A stretch of DNA of 64,000 bases. It comes from Pseudonocardia petroleophila. GTDB taxonomy: Bacteria; Actinomycetota; Actinomycetes; Mycobacteriales; Pseudonocardiaceae. The notes beneath the pieces are model-generated. The model did not search any database, had not been told where the DNA came from, and saw only the letters and a list, made by a program, of their open reading frames with translations. Below are positions 36,624 through 45,950 of this stretch, in pieces. The position numbers and the translations under genes were made by a program. Numbering within the stretch: the stretch's first letter is position 1; the number at the start of each line of letters is the position of its first letter. The DNA is taken from contig NZ_CP060131.1 in the NCBI RefSeq assembly GCF_014235185.1, forward strand, positions 4,347,501-4,411,500, in the 5' to 3' direction.

Positions 36624-38294
36624 TCATCCGGTGCGCAGCCACCGACAGCCGTACGGGCCGAGCGCCACCGCCGCCGAGCCGTCCTTGCCGACCCGGACGG
36701 GTTCGGCGGTGGGATCGAGGACGTCGGTCAGCACGGTCCCGGCCAGCTCGGGCAGCACCGGCACCGCCTCGACGTCGTCGTCGGCCAGGTTGTGCAGGGC
36801 GACGACGGTGGCGCCGTCCGCGTCGCAGCGGTGGGCGAGGACGGGTCGGGCGTCCGGGCCGGGGTCCAGGACCGTGTAGGTGCCCCAGGCCAGCTCCGGG
36901 CAGGCCCGGTAGCAGTCGACGAGCAGGCGGAACCAGGCCAGCAGGGAACCGGGGTCGCGCACCTGGTCGCGGACGTTGACGTGCGCGGGGCCGTACTCGC
37001 CCTCGACGACCGGGCCCGGGAACGTCGACGGGTCGGCGGTGGAGAACCCGCCGTGCGGCTCGGGGGTCCACTGCATCGGGGTGCGGACGGCGAACCGGCC
37101 CTCCAGCGCGAGGTTCTCGGCCATGCCGATCTCCTCGCCGTAGTACATGACCGGCGTCCCGGGCAGCGAGAACAGCAGGCTGTAGACCATCCGGACCCGC
37201 CGCTCGTCGCCGCCGAGCATCGTCGGCAGCCGCCTGCGCAGGCCGCGACCGTAGACCTGCATGTCCTCGTCGGGCCCGAACGCGGCGAACACCTCGGCGC
37301 GCTGGGAGTCGGTGAGCTTGTCCAGCGTCAGCTCGTCGTGATTGCGCACGAAGGTCGCCCAGTGCCCGTCCTCGGGCGGGTCGGGGCGCTGCCGCAGCGC
37401 GTCGGCGAGCGGTTCGGCGTCGGCGCGGGCGAGCGAGAGGTACATCTGCTGCATTCCGATGAAGTCGAAGCACATCGTCAGCTCGTCGCATGCGCCGCCG
37501 CCGTCGCGGGCGCCGAAGAACGGCATGGTGTCGGGGTAGGGGAGGTTGACCTCGCCGAGCAGCACGGCCTCCCCGTTGCGGCGGCGCAGGAACGCCGAGA
37601 GGTCGGCGAGGTAGTCGTGCGGGTCGGGGAGGGCGACGGTGTCCTGCCGGCGGTCGGTCTGCAGCAGGAACGGCACGGCGTCGACGCGGAAGCCGGACAG
37701 GCCCAGCTCCATCCAGTAGCCCATGATCCGCGCGATCTCGTCGCGGACCTCGGGGTTCGCGACGTTGAGGTCGGGCTGGTGGGAGTAGAACTGGTGCAGG
37801 TAGTACTGCTTGGTCCTCCGGTCGTACTCCCAGCGGCTCGTCTCCTGGTCGGGGAACACGACGCCCTCGGCGGCGTCGGCGGGCCGCTCGTCGGCCCAGA
37901 CGTACCAGTCGCGCTTGGGGGAGTCGCGGCTGCTGCGGGCGTCGACGAACCAGGGGTGCTCGGCCGAGGTGTGGTTGACCACGAGGTCGGCGATGACCCG
38001 CATGCCGCGGTCGCGGGCCGTGCGCACGAGCTCGACGACGTCGCCCGGCGTGCCCAGCCGCGGGTCGACGCCGTAGAAGTCGGTGATGTCGTAGCCGTCG
38101 TCGCGGTCGGGGCTCGGGTAGAACGGCATCAGCCACAGGCAGGTGACGCCCAGGCGGTCGAGGTGGTCGATGTGCTGGATCAGGCCCCGGAAGTCGCCGC
38201 AGCCGTCGCCGTTGCCGTCGGCGAACGTCTCGACGTCCAGGCAGTAGACCACCGCGTTCTTCCACCACAGGTCTGCGGTGCGGGACAGGTTCAT
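36624..38294 (-). CDS. GH13 trehalose-synthase-like alpha-amylase family protein
   Basis: Protein of 556 aa. WWKNAVVYCLDVETFADGNG, LWLMPFYPSPDRDDGYDI, DLVVNHTSAEH, GFRVDAVPF (nucleophile Asp), LLGEVNLPY (acid Glu) and VRNHDELTLDKL place it in the TreS-like GH13 group, slightly shorter than typical TreS. It may interconvert maltose and trehalose or act on related alpha-glucosides. ATG 38294 overlaps the stop of the upstream LLM fragment by 3 nt. Confidence 0.87.
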   Translation of the reverse strand: MNLSRTADLWWKNAVVYCLDVETFADGNGDGCGDFRGLIQHIDHLDRLGVTCLWLMPFYPSPDRDDGYDITDFYGVDPRLGTPGDVVELVRTARDRGMRVIADLVVNHTSAEHPWFVDARSSRDSPKRDWYVWADERPADAAEGVVFPDQETSRWEYDRRTKQYYLHQFYSHQPDLNVANPEVRDEIARIMGYWMELGLSGFRVDAVPFLLQTDRRQDTVALPDPHDYLADLSAFLRRRNGEAVLLGEVNLPYPDTMPFFGARDGGGACDELTMCFDFIGMQQMYLSLARADAEPLADALRQRPDPPEDGHWATFVRNHDELTLDKLTDSQRAEVFAAFGPDEDMQVYGRGLRRRLPTMLGGDERRVRMVYSLLFSLPGTPVMYYGEEIGMAENLALEGRFAVRTPMQWTPEPHGGFSTADPSTFPGPVVEGEYGPAHVNVRDQVRDPGSLLAWFRLLVDCYRACPELAWGTYTVLDPGPDARPVLAHRCDADGATVVALHNLADDDVEAVPVLPELAGTVLTDVLDPTAEPVRVGKDGSAAVALGPYGCRWLRTG

Positions 38295-38821
38295 GCGGCG
38301 TCCTCCAGCTGCGGCAGGACGTGGGCGCCGAAGGCGTCGATCCAGGCGTCCTGTTCCCGGCCGACGTGGTGCAGGGCGATCTCGTCGAAGCCCAGCGCGG
38401 CGTACTCGGCGAGCTGTGCGGTGTGCCGACCGAGATCGGAGGAGACGTTCACGACGCCGCGCACGACGTCGATGTCCACGTGCTCGGACACGATGTCGAA
38501 CGTGTCGACGTGGTCGATGTCCCAGCAGACCGGCGGCGGGAACACGTTGCTGCGCCACTGCTCGTGCGCGATCCCCTCCGCCTCCGCCTCGTCGGGGGCC
38601 CAGCTGACGTGCACCTGCAGGTGCAGCTTCCCGCGCCCGCCGGCGCCGCGGTAGGCGTCGACCATCTCCCGCAGGTGCGGGAGCGGCGCGTTCGTGGTGA
38701 TCAGGCCGTCGGCCCACTCGGCGCACCACCGGGCCGTCGCCACGCTGCACGCCGCTCCCACGAGCAGCGGGGCGTGGAAGCCGAAGACTGTCATCGCGTC
38801 CACTACCCGTTCGGGGAGCAC
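38291..38821 (-). pseudogene. Truncated LLM-class oxidoreductase (5' part missing)
   Basis: Open frame of 176 aa that covers only the C-terminal half of a luciferase-like flavin enzyme: LLVGAACSVATARWCAEWAD, GLITTN, AYRGAGGRGKLHLQVHVSWA and FDEIALHHVGREQDAW. Intact relatives are roughly twice as long and have an N-terminal TIM-barrel half. Upstream there are only 25 bp before the marR stop and no further coding match, so a deletion seems to have removed the 5' part. Relatives of this type (probable non-F420 LLM enzymes) are often next to TreS-like genes, as here. Confidence 0.7.
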
Positions 38822-38846
38822 CGGAAGCGCGACCCGGGGACCGGGC

Positions 38847-39368
38847 TCACCGCCGCCGGTTCGCCGCCGCGGCCACGTCGCCGGCCATCAGCTTCTGCAG
38901 CAGCCCGGTGAGGGTGGCGGCCTCGTCGGCGGTGAGCGCGGAGGCCCAGGTCCGCTCGCGCTCGTGGTGCGCGGTGAAGGCCTCGGCGAGGGCCTGCTCC
39001 CCGTCCGGGGTGAGGGTCAGCTCGACGGCCCGACGGTCGTGCTCGGCCGTGCGCCGCGACACCAGCCCGTCGCGGACGAGGGTGTTGACCAGCGCCGACA
39101 CCGCCGCCCGGCTCATCCCCGACAGCTGCGCCACCCGGGAGGCCTCCAGCGGCTCCCCGGTCGTCCACAGCACGAACAGCACCCGGAACCCCGGCCACGA
39201 CCAGCCGCGCGGCCGGTGCACGGTCGACTCCAGGTCGTAGACCAGCGCGTTGGACGCCCGGTACAGGCTCAGCACGAGCCGCATCGCGCCCGCGTCGAGG
39301 CCGGGCAGGCGCTCCGCGGCGCGGTCGACGGCGACGTCGACGAAGGACCAGAAGTCGGGCTCGGTCAC
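38847..39368 (-). CDS. MarR-family transcriptional regulator
   Basis: Protein of 173 aa with a winged HTH: LEASRVAQLSGMSRAAVSAL, VNTLVRDGLVSRR and the wing EHDRRAVELTLTPDG. GTG 39368 overlaps the kynureninase stop by 4 nt, so it is translated with the tryptophan-catabolic genes and probably controls them in response to a kynurenine or anthranilate-type ligand. Confidence 0.88.
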   Translation of the reverse strand: MTEPDFWSFVDVAVDRAAERLPGLDAGAMRLVLSLYRASNALVYDLESTVHRPRGWSWPGFRVLFVLWTTGEPLEASRVAQLSGMSRAAVSALVNTLVRDGLVSRRTAEHDRRAVELTLTPDGEQALAEAFTAHHERERTWASALTADEAATLTGLLQKLMAGDVAAAANRRR

Positions 39369-40588
39369 GACGGCCCCCCGGGGACGAGCTCCCGCAGGAC
39401 CGCGAGCCCGTCGTGCACCTCGGTGAAGCTCGTCGACAGGGGGGCGAGGCCGAGCCGGATGCCGTCGGGCTCGCGGTAGTCGGGGATCACGCCGCGCTCC
39501 CACAGCGCGCCGAGGACGTCGCGGAACCCGGACCCGCGGATCGTCAGGTGCCCGCCGCGGCGGTCCGGGTCGCGCGGCGACACCAGCTCGACGCCGGGCA
39601 GCCAGGCGTCGACGAGGTCGAGCGCGTACGCGGTCAGCGCCCGGGACTTGGCCCGCACCGCCGTGATCCCGGCCTCCTCCAGCAGCTCCAGCCCGGCGAG
39701 CAGCGGCACGGCGGCGAGGATCGGCGGGGTGCCGGACACGAGGCTGCGCACCCCGGCGGCCGGGGTGTAGCCGGGACCCATCGCGAACGGGTCGTGGCCG
39801 CCCATCCACCCCTGGATCGGCTGGCGCAGCCGGTCGTGCAGGCCGTGCCGGACGTAGCCGAAGGCGGGGGAGCCCGGGCCCCCGTTGAGGTACTTGTAGG
39901 TGCACCCGACCGCGAGGTCGACGCCCCACGCGTCCAGCGCCAGCTCGACCGACCCGACGGAGTGGCTGAGGTCCCACAGGACCAGCGCGCCGGCGTCGTG
40001 GGCGATCGCGGTGATCGCGGCGGCGTCGGCGATCCAGCCCGACCGGTAGGCGACGTGGCTGAGCAGGACGAGCGCGGTGTCCGGGCCGACGGCGGCGGCG
40101 ACCTGGTCGGCGGTGATCCCGGCGGCGGGATCGGTCTCGATCCAGCGCAGCCGCGCGCCGCGCTCGGCGGCGATGCCCTCGGCGACGTAGCGGTCGGTGG
40201 GGAAGTTGTCGGTGTCGAGGACGATCTCGCGGCGGCCGGGGTCGTGGTCGACGGCCGCCCTGACCAGCTTGTAGAGCAGCACGGTCGTGGAGTCGGCGAG
40301 GACGGTCTGCCCGGGTGCGGCTCCGAGTGCGGCGGCCGCGATGCGGTCGCCCACCTCCTCCGGCCAGCGCATCCAGCCCCCGCTCCCCGCCGGCTCCGTC
40401 CAGCCGCGGATCAGCCGGCCCGCCCACTCCTCGCGGACGAACGCGTCGAGCCGGTCGGCGACGCCGGCGACCGGGCGGCCGAGCGAGTTGCCGTCCAGGT
40501 AGGCGACGACGCCGGGAGCAGGCAGGAAGCGGTCGCGGAACGCGGCGAGCGGATCGGCGGCGTCGAGCTCCCGGGCCCGGTCCCGCAT
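39365..40588 (-). CDS. kynU: Kynureninase
   Basis: PLP enzyme of 407 aa splitting kynurenine (or 3-hydroxykynurenine) to anthranilate and alanine. AYLDGNSLGRP at the N-terminus, DSTTVLLYKL, LVLLSHVAYRSG, WDLSHSVGSVEL and the Schiff-base Lys in CTYKYLNGGPG are characteristic. RIGLAPLSTSF-type ending is present as LGLAPLSTSFTEV. ATG 40588 overlaps the stop of the dioxygenase gene by 1 nt. Confidence 0.95.
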   Translation of the reverse strand: MRDRARELDAADPLAAFRDRFLPAPGVVAYLDGNSLGRPVAGVADRLDAFVREEWAGRLIRGWTEPAGSGGWMRWPEEVGDRIAAAALGAAPGQTVLADSTTVLLYKLVRAAVDHDPGRREIVLDTDNFPTDRYVAEGIAAERGARLRWIETDPAAGITADQVAAAVGPDTALVLLSHVAYRSGWIADAAAITAIAHDAGALVLWDLSHSVGSVELALDAWGVDLAVGCTYKYLNGGPGSPAFGYVRHGLHDRLRQPIQGWMGGHDPFAMGPGYTPAAGVRSLVSGTPPILAAVPLLAGLELLEEAGITAVRAKSRALTAYALDLVDAWLPGVELVSPRDPDRRGGHLTIRGSGFRDVLGALWERGVIPDYREPDGIRLGLAPLSTSFTEVHDGLAVLRELVPGGPS

Positions 40589-41436
40589 CAGCCGATCTCC
40601 GTCCGCACCGCGTACAGCTCGGGGAAGAACGTCAGGTCCAGGGCCCGGCGCAGGAACCCGACCCCGCTCGACCCGCCCGTCCCGCGCTTGAACCCGATCA
40701 CCCGCTCGACGGTCTTGAGGTGCCGGAACCGCCACAGCTGCACGTTCTCCTCCAGGTCGACGAGCTCCTCGCACGCCTCGTAGGCCTCCCAGAACCGGGT
40801 CGAGTCCTCGTAGATCGTCCGGAACACCGGAACCAGGTCCGGGGTGAACACGTGCGCCCTCGTGACGTCGCGCTCCAGCAGCGCCGCCGGCACGTCGTGG
40901 CCGGCGCGGGCGAGCAGGCGCAGGAACTCGTCGTAGAGGCTGGGGCGGGCGAGCTGGTCGGCGAGCAGCGCGCGGGCGGCCGGGTCGTCGTCGAAGAAGC
41001 CGAGCATGGCGGCGTCCTTGTTGCCCAGCGCGAACTCCACGGCCCGGTACTGGAAGGACTGGAACCCCGACGAGGTGCCGAGGAAGCTGCGGAACTCGGA
41101 GTACTCCGACGGCGTCAGCGTGGCCAGCACCGACCACTGCTCGGTGAGCTGGCGCTGGATGTGCTTGACGCGGGCGAGCCCCTTCAGCGCGGGCCGCAGC
41201 GCGTCGGCGGCGAGCTGGTCGCACACGGTGCGCAGCTCGTGCAGGACGAGCTTGAGCCACAGCTCGGAGGTCTGGTGCTGCACGATGAACAGCAGTTCGT
41301 CGTGGTGCTCGGGGCGGCTCACCGGGTGCTGCGCCGACAGCAGCTCGGTCAGGTGCAGGTAGGCGCCGTAGGACAGGTTGCGGGTGAAGTCGCTGACCAG
41401 GCCGTCCTCGAGCGGTCGCGTGCCGGTCTCGTCCAT
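40588..41436 (-). CDS. kynA: Tryptophan 2,3-dioxygenase
   Basis: Haem enzyme of 282 aa opening the tryptophan indole ring to N-formylkynurenine. Signature blocks are [36 protein letters not shown] and the haem-ligand region [20 protein letters not shown] followed by GSSGVGFLR. It is the first gene of the kynA-kynU-marR unit. GAGAGT lies 6 nt before the ATG as a possible weak -10. A formamidase gene for the middle step is not nearby. Confidence 0.95.
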   Translation of the reverse strand: MDETGTRPLEDGLVSDFTRNLSYGAYLHLTELLSAQHPVSRPEHHDELLFIVQHQTSELWLKLVLHELRTVCDQLAADALRPALKGLARVKHIQRQLTEQWSVLATLTPSEYSEFRSFLGTSSGFQSFQYRAVEFALGNKDAAMLGFFDDDPAARALLADQLARPSLYDEFLRLLARAGHDVPAALLERDVTRAHVFTPDLVPVFRTIYEDSTRFWEAYEACEELVDLEENVQLWRFRHLKTVERVIGFKRGTGGSSGVGFLRRALDLTFFPELYAVRTEIG

Positions 41437-41453
41437 CCGACCACTCTCGCAGG

Positions 41454-42719
41454 TCAGAAGTGGGTCCCGGCGTACGGCTCGCGCTCGGCGGTGCAGGCGG
41501 CGTCGAGCCGGCGCGCCACCGCGGGGTCGGCGGCGGAGACCCGGCCGGCGCGGGCGAGCGTGTGCACCCGCGTTCCGCCGAACGCGATCGCGCCGAGCGC
41601 GGGCACGTCCAGCGCGAGGTCGGCGGCGTCGTCGGTCGGGAGGCACTCGGCGCCGTCCGGGCCGCCGCGCAGCCGGAACCGGCCGGCCGCGTACCCGTCG
41701 GGGTCGCGCACCTCGAGCACCGCGTCGACGTCGACGGCGTAGCGGCGGGCGGCGAGCACGGCCGGGGTGTCCAGGACGCGCGCCCACACGTCGTCGCCGA
41801 CCCGGGTGGTGCGCACCGCGCGGGCGTCGGTGAGCAGCCAGCGCAGCGGGTCGTCGTCGGCCACGGCCCCGGTGGCGACGGTGGTGACCAGGTCCATCGC
41901 GAGCAGCACCCGCCACAGCGCGATGCGGGCCTCGTCGGTGACGGCGAAGAAGTCCACGACCCGGCACACCCCGGAGTCGAGGCGGTAGCCCACGTAGCCG
42001 TCGGCGTGGAGCAGGTGGAACCGCGAGGTGCCGCCGCGGCGCTGGTGGGGGCGGTCGAGCAGGGCGAAGTCCCACCACGGCGACGGGCGCGACAGCGCGC
42101 CCGGCTGTCCCGCGCACCATCGGCGGTGGATGTCGGGGACCCGCTCGCGCACCTCCGCGGTCGAGGCGAAGCGCACGCCGCCGGGATCGGGGGCGTCGGC
42201 CCGGAGCACGGCGCGGGACCGGTCGATCTCCACGTTCCGGCCGGTGGTGGCCACGCCGTAGCCGAAGCGGCCGTAGATCCCGCCCTCGCTCGCGGTGAGC
42301 ACCGCCAGCGGCGTGCCCGCGGCGGCGTAGCCGGCGTGCAGGTCGCCGAGCATCGCGCGCAGGATCCCGCGTCGGCGGTGGGTGGCCGCGACGGAGACCC
42401 AGGTGACGCCCTCCGCGGCGATCGGCGCCCCGCCGGGCGGGGTGATCGCGAAGGGGAAGGAACCGGCGACCCCGACGATCTCCCCCTCCGCGGCGTGGTC
42501 GCCACCGCCGCGGGTCGCGCCGCCGCGGGTCGCGCCGCCGCCGGTCGTGCCGCCGCCGGTCGTGCCACTGTCGCGGGCCAGCACGAACCGGTCCGGGTCC
42601 AGGATCAGACGCAGGTCGGTGAGGTCCTGGTCGGAGTAGTCGATCCCGAACGCGCGCCCGTCGACGGTGGCCATCGCGGGCAGGTCGTCGGCGGTGGCGC
42701 GGTGCAGGGACACGGTCAC
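41454..42719 (-). CDS. Eis-like GNAT acetyltransferase
   Basis: Protein of 421 aa. The N-terminal GNAT domain has [20 protein letters not shown] (acetyl-CoA binding) and [11 protein letters not shown], followed by a second GNAT-like and a sterol-carrier-like domain, as in mycobacterial Eis. The chain ends in Phe; in Eis the terminal carboxylate takes part in catalysis. A Gly/Thr-rich insertion (about 52-75) is encoded by 15-bp repeats. Acceptor could be an aminoglycoside-like amine or a protein Lys; not determinable. GTG 42719 overlaps the glycosyltransferase stop by 4 nt. Confidence 0.85.
   Translation of the reverse strand: MTVSLHRATADDLPAMATVDGRAFGIDYSDQDLTDLRLILDPDRFVLARDSGTTGGGTTGGGATRGGATRGGGDHAAEGEIVGVAGSFPFAITPPGGAPIAAEGVTWVSVAATHRRRGILRAMLGDLHAGYAAAGTPLAVLTASEGGIYGRFGYGVATTGRNVEIDRSRAVLRADAPDPGGVRFASTAEVRERVPDIHRRWCAGQPGALSRPSPWWDFALLDRPHQRRGGTSRFHLLHADGYVGYRLDSGVCRVVDFFAVTDEARIALWRVLLAMDLVTTVATGAVADDDPLRWLLTDARAVRTTRVGDDVWARVLDTPAVLAARRYAVDVDAVLEVRDPDGYAAGRFRLRGGPDGAECLPTDDAADLALDVPALGAIAFGGTRVHTLARAGRVSAADPAVARRLDAACTAEREPYAGTHF
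42504..42566. repeat. Degenerate 15-bp tandem repeats in the Eis-like gene
   Basis: About four 15-bp units related to GCGGGTCGCGCCGCC, encoding a Gly/Thr/Ala-rich insertion. Multiples of 3 keep the frame. Confidence 0.75.
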
Positions 42720-43822
42720 GCGAGCACCCCGTCGTAGAGGGTGCGCAGCCGCTGTGCCCAGCCGACGGCCTCGAACTCGGCCAGGTAGCGCCGGCGGGCG
42801 GCGGTGCCCAGGCGTTCCCGGCGGGCCGGGTCGGCCGCGAGCGCGACGATCGCGTCGGCGATGGGGCCCGGCTGCAGCGGCACCAGCACGCCGGTGTCGG
42901 CCGAGACGATCTCCGGGACGCCGCCGACGCGCGTCGCGACAGCCGGGACCCCGGCCGCCATCGCGCGCAGCAGGGCGGTGGGCAGCGCGCCCGACGCGCT
43001 GGTGTGCAGGACGAGGTCGGCGGAGCCGAGCAGGGTGGCGGCGTCCTGCCCGCGGTGGACGAACCGGACGCGGTCGCGCAGCGCGTCCGAGGCCGCCACC
43101 CGCGACTCCAGCCACGGCCGCAGCGGCCCGTCGCCGGCCAGCGCGACCGTCAGCGCGGTGGCGGCCGGGATCAGTTCGACGGCGTCGAGCAGCAGTTCGT
43201 GCCCGGCGTCGCGGCGCATCGGGGCGCTGGACAGGGCCAGCGTGCCGCGCTCGCCGACGTCGAGGATCGTGCGCACCCGGTCGCGCTCGGCGGCGTCGAC
43301 GGGCCCGGGATCGACGACGCCGTCGGGGAGCACGACGATGTCGCCCGCCGGCCCGCCCAGCCCGCGGTACCACTCGCGCTGGGTGCGGGAGATCGCGACG
43401 GTGCGCGACATGAAGCGCTGCCGGGCGAGGATCCGGGCGGTGCGTCGCAGGCGGTCGACACGGTCGGCTGGCTCGTTCTCGATGTGGTGCAGCGTCGAGA
43501 CGACCGGCACCCGCATCCGCAGCGCGGCCGCGGCACCGACGACCTCCGCCGGGGGCAGGTGGGTGTGGATCAGCTCCGCACCGCGCTCGCGCAGCGCCCG
43601 CACCATCCGGCCCGCCGCCCGCGGGTCGTAGGGGGCCAGCCCGAGCTCCGCGACCGGGACCCCGAGCCGCCGCAGCGCGCTCACCTGCGTGGTGTCCGAC
43701 GTCGTCGACAGCGCGACGACCATCAGCTCCAGCCCGGCCTTCGGCGCCGCGGCTGCGAGGTCGACGAGGCCGGTCTCCGGCCCTCCGGGGTGCAGGGTGG
43801 GGACCAGGTGCGCGACCTTCAC
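42716..43822 (-). CDS. GT4-family glycosyltransferase
   Basis: Protein of 368 aa with a GT-B fold. [21 protein letters not shown] at the start resembles GT4 N-terminal domains; [34 protein letters not shown], then [22 protein letters not shown] with GVLVPL give the donor-binding domain. It transfers a sugar from a nucleotide donor; acceptor unknown. GTG 43822 has GGAGAG upstream. Confidence 0.88.
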   Translation of the reverse strand: MKVAHLVPTLHPGGPETGLVDLAAAAPKAGLELMVVALSTTSDTTQVSALRRLGVPVAELGLAPYDPRAAGRMVRALRERGAELIHTHLPPAEVVGAAAALRMRVPVVSTLHHIENEPADRVDRLRRTARILARQRFMSRTVAISRTQREWYRGLGGPAGDIVVLPDGVVDPGPVDAAERDRVRTILDVGERGTLALSSAPMRRDAGHELLLDAVELIPAATALTVALAGDGPLRPWLESRVAASDALRDRVRFVHRGQDAATLLGSADLVLHTSASGALPTALLRAMAAGVPAVATRVGGVPEIVSADTGVLVPLQPGPIADAIVALAADPARRERLGTAARRRYLAEFEAVGWAQRLRTLYDGVLA

Positions 43823-44018
43823 GGGCTCTCCGACTTCTCCGGCGGCGCCCCCGCGGGGGCGATGACGGCCGCCGACCCTACCGCCCGGATCACCCGTTCG
43901 TGCGACCCGTTTCCCGCGTCCGGGCCGGGCCGCTGCGGTGCGATCCGGACCGTGACGCCGTCCGGTGCGTTCCGCGGGACACCGGGTGGACCGGACCGGC
44001 GATCGCGGCACGCCGCCC

Positions 44019-44063
44019 GCGTGGATCGGCCCGCGGTGGATCGGCCCGTGGTGGGTCAGGCCG
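44019..44063. repeat. Three degenerate 15-bp tandem repeats
   Basis: GCGTGGATCGGCCCG, CGGTGGATCGGCCCG and TGGTGGGTCAGGCCG lie head to tail at the 3' end of the HNH gene. Confidence 0.6.
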
Positions 44064-45768
44064 CGACGCTGCTGCGCTCGGCGTCGTCGATGCCGTCGTC
44101 GCCGGCCGGGGGGAGCAGGTGCGCGAGGATCGCGTGGCGGTCCAGCCGCTCGCCTCCCCAGGTGGGCGTCAGCCCGTCGGGCTCGATCCGCAGTTCCGCG
44201 CGGGTCTGCATCTCGATCAGGCGCTCGACGTCGCCCACGAGAGGCGCGCCGACGGCCGGGACCGGGGTGCCGTCGGGTCGCACGGACTCCCACCCCGTCG
44301 CCGACCGTCGGATGCCGTAGCCGCGTTCGTGGACCAGCGTGTGGTGGAAGCCGCAGAGGAGGACCAGGTTGTCGAGGTCGGTGCGGCCGGCCCGCAGCCA
44401 GTGCACGACGTGGTGGGCCTGCAGGTGCCGCTCCCGGGTGCATCCGGCGAACCGGCACCGCCCGGAGTCGCGCACGGTGAGCGCGGCGATCTGCGCGGGC
44501 GAGGCCAGGCGCCGGCGCCGGCCGAGGTAGAGCCGGTTGCGGCCGTCCTCCAGCAGCACCTGGGCGCGGGCGTCGCAGGCCAGGCGCTCGGCCGTGGCCG
44601 GGGCGATCTCGGGCCCGCCGACGATCGAGGCCGTGCCGTCGGCGACGTCGATGTGCACGACCACGTCGGCCCGGCCGCGCTGCACGGCCGTCCGCACGGC
44701 CGCCCGCCGGCCGTGCTGCTCGGCGGCCGGCCCCGGGCCGGTGTCGGCGCCCGAGTCGGCCGTCTCCGGACGCGTGCCGGAACCCGGATCCGTGGCCGCA
44801 TCCAGGTCACCGGTCGTGGTCACCATCGCCACGAGGACATCGGCCCGGCGGGCGGCGAGCCGGTCGGTGGCCGAGCCGGGGTACTCCGCCTCCGAGCGCT
44901 TCCGCCAGTCCGGCGGGGCGGCGACGGGACGGCGGCTCGGGGCCGGGGCGGGGGCCGTGGCCGCGTCGATCGCCGAGATCAGCGCGGCCCCGTCGGCCGG
45001 GGTGAGGCGGGCGGCGACGACCAGTGACCCGTCGTCGGCCCACCTCCAGGTCAACGACCGCCGTGCGGACAGGCGGCCGGGGTCGGCCTGCAAGCGGCGG
45101 GTGGCGCGGACGACCGTCTCGACGTGGCTGGCCGTCCCGGCGAGAGCGAGATCGAGCAGGGTCCGCTCGGCGTCGACCGGGGCGTCATGGAGCCGCGGCG
45201 CCGGCGCGGGCCGGTCGGCGACCCCGCCGGCCGAGGTCGCGCCCGAGACGGCGGACCTCCCCTCGGCGGCCGCGTCCGCGACGGCCGCATCCCCGACGGC
45301 GGTGTCCGCAGTTTCCGTGTCACCGGTGGCCGTGTCTCCGGCGGCCGCGGCGCCGGACGGCCCGGTCGCGGAGTCGGAGGCCGGCGAGCCGGATGCGGGG
45401 TCGTCGGCCTCCACCGCGGCGAGATCCGCGGAGACGGTGGCGGGGGGCACGGTGACGCGGGTGATCGCCCGCACCTTGGAGTAGGAGATCCGGCCCTGGG
45501 CGAACGCCGCGGCGATCAGCGGCAACCGCCGCAGCGCGTGCGCCACCCGGACGTGCTCGTGCGCGGTGCGCAGGCTCATCCCGATCCGCCAGGTCAGCCA
45601 GTGCGCGCACGACCTGAGCCCGGGACCGGCCCAGCCGGCCCGGTCGTCGAACTCCGCGAGGAGCGTCAGGAAGCGGCTCTGGGCGGCGGCCAGGTGCCCC
45701 GCGAGGCCGAGCAGCTCGTCCTCGAGCTGCGGGAGGGTCAGGGGCGGGGTGGGGGCGGGCTGCGTCAT
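44056..45768 (-). CDS. DUF222-HNH endonuclease (13E12-repeat family)
   Basis: Protein of 570 aa. The DUF222 region spans about 8-330 with HEHVRVAHALRRLPLIAAAF, interrupted by a long low-complexity Ala/Thr/Asp insertion (about 130-195). The C-terminal HNH motif is CRFAGCTRERHLQAHHVVHW, then DNLVLLCGFHHTLVHERGY. Family members are repeated in mycobacterial genomes as the 13E12 family and several are under LexA control; here an SOS box lies 21 bp upstream. GGAGG is 5-6 nt before the ATG. Substrate and role unknown. Confidence 0.87.
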   Translation of the reverse strand: MTQPAPTPPLTLPQLEDELLGLAGHLAAAQSRFLTLLAEFDDRAGWAGPGLRSCAHWLTWRIGMSLRTAHEHVRVAHALRRLPLIAAAFAQGRISYSKVRAITRVTVPPATVSADLAAVEADDPASGSPASDSATGPSGAAAAGDTATGDTETADTAVGDAAVADAAAEGRSAVSGATSAGGVADRPAPAPRLHDAPVDAERTLLDLALAGTASHVETVVRATRRLQADPGRLSARRSLTWRWADDGSLVVAARLTPADGAALISAIDAATAPAPAPSRRPVAAPPDWRKRSEAEYPGSATDRLAARRADVLVAMVTTTGDLDAATDPGSGTRPETADSGADTGPGPAAEQHGRRAAVRTAVQRGRADVVVHIDVADGTASIVGGPEIAPATAERLACDARAQVLLEDGRNRLYLGRRRRLASPAQIAALTVRDSGRCRFAGCTRERHLQAHHVVHWLRAGRTDLDNLVLLCGFHHTLVHERGYGIRRSATGWESVRPDGTPVPAVGAPLVGDVERLIEMQTRAELRIEPDGLTPTWGGERLDRHAILAHLLPPAGDDGIDDAERSSVAA

Positions 45769-45788
45769 GACGTCCTCCGGATCGGGTC

Positions 45789-45804
45789 TCGAACACCTGT
45801 TCGC
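45789..45804. promoter_or_regulatory. LexA/SOS box upstream of the HNH gene
   Basis: TCGAAC-ACCT-GTTCGC contains the perfect GAAC-N4-GTTC core of actinobacterial SOS boxes. It starts 21 bp before ATG 45768 of the minus-strand nuclease gene. Confidence 0.75.
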
Positions 45805-45870
45805 GACCGTGGCACGGAGGTCCGACACCCTCGTCGCCCGAGGAGGTGCACCGCCGCAGTTGTCCACAGG

Positions 45871-45900
45871 CGATCACCGGCGGGTGACCCCGATCACCGG
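45871..45900. promoter_or_regulatory. Symmetrical repeat unit upstream of plsB
   Basis: CGATCACCGG occurs at 45871-45880 and 45891-45900 around CGGGTGACCC, giving TCACC / GGTGA / TCACC half sites. It lies 50-80 bp before ATG 45951. It may be an operator. Confidence 0.4.
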
Positions 45901-45950
45901 ATGAGACAGGATGGGTCCGATCGGGGATCGGCCGGACGGAAGGGGCGCGC

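Noticed and set aside
39365-42568. Open frame of 1067 codons on the minus strand
   Set aside because: It reads out of frame through the Eis-like and kynA genes; only the kynureninase part at its end is real and starts at 40588.
43847-43860. GCCCCC-GC-GGGGGC palindrome upstream of the glycosyltransferase gene
   Set aside because: Two-base loop and pure G/C composition occur by chance at this GC content; no support for a terminator or operator.
45860-45868. TTGTCCACA, a perfect actinobacterial DnaA box
   Set aside because: Single copy, with no dnaA or dnaN genes and no further boxes nearby; not an origin.
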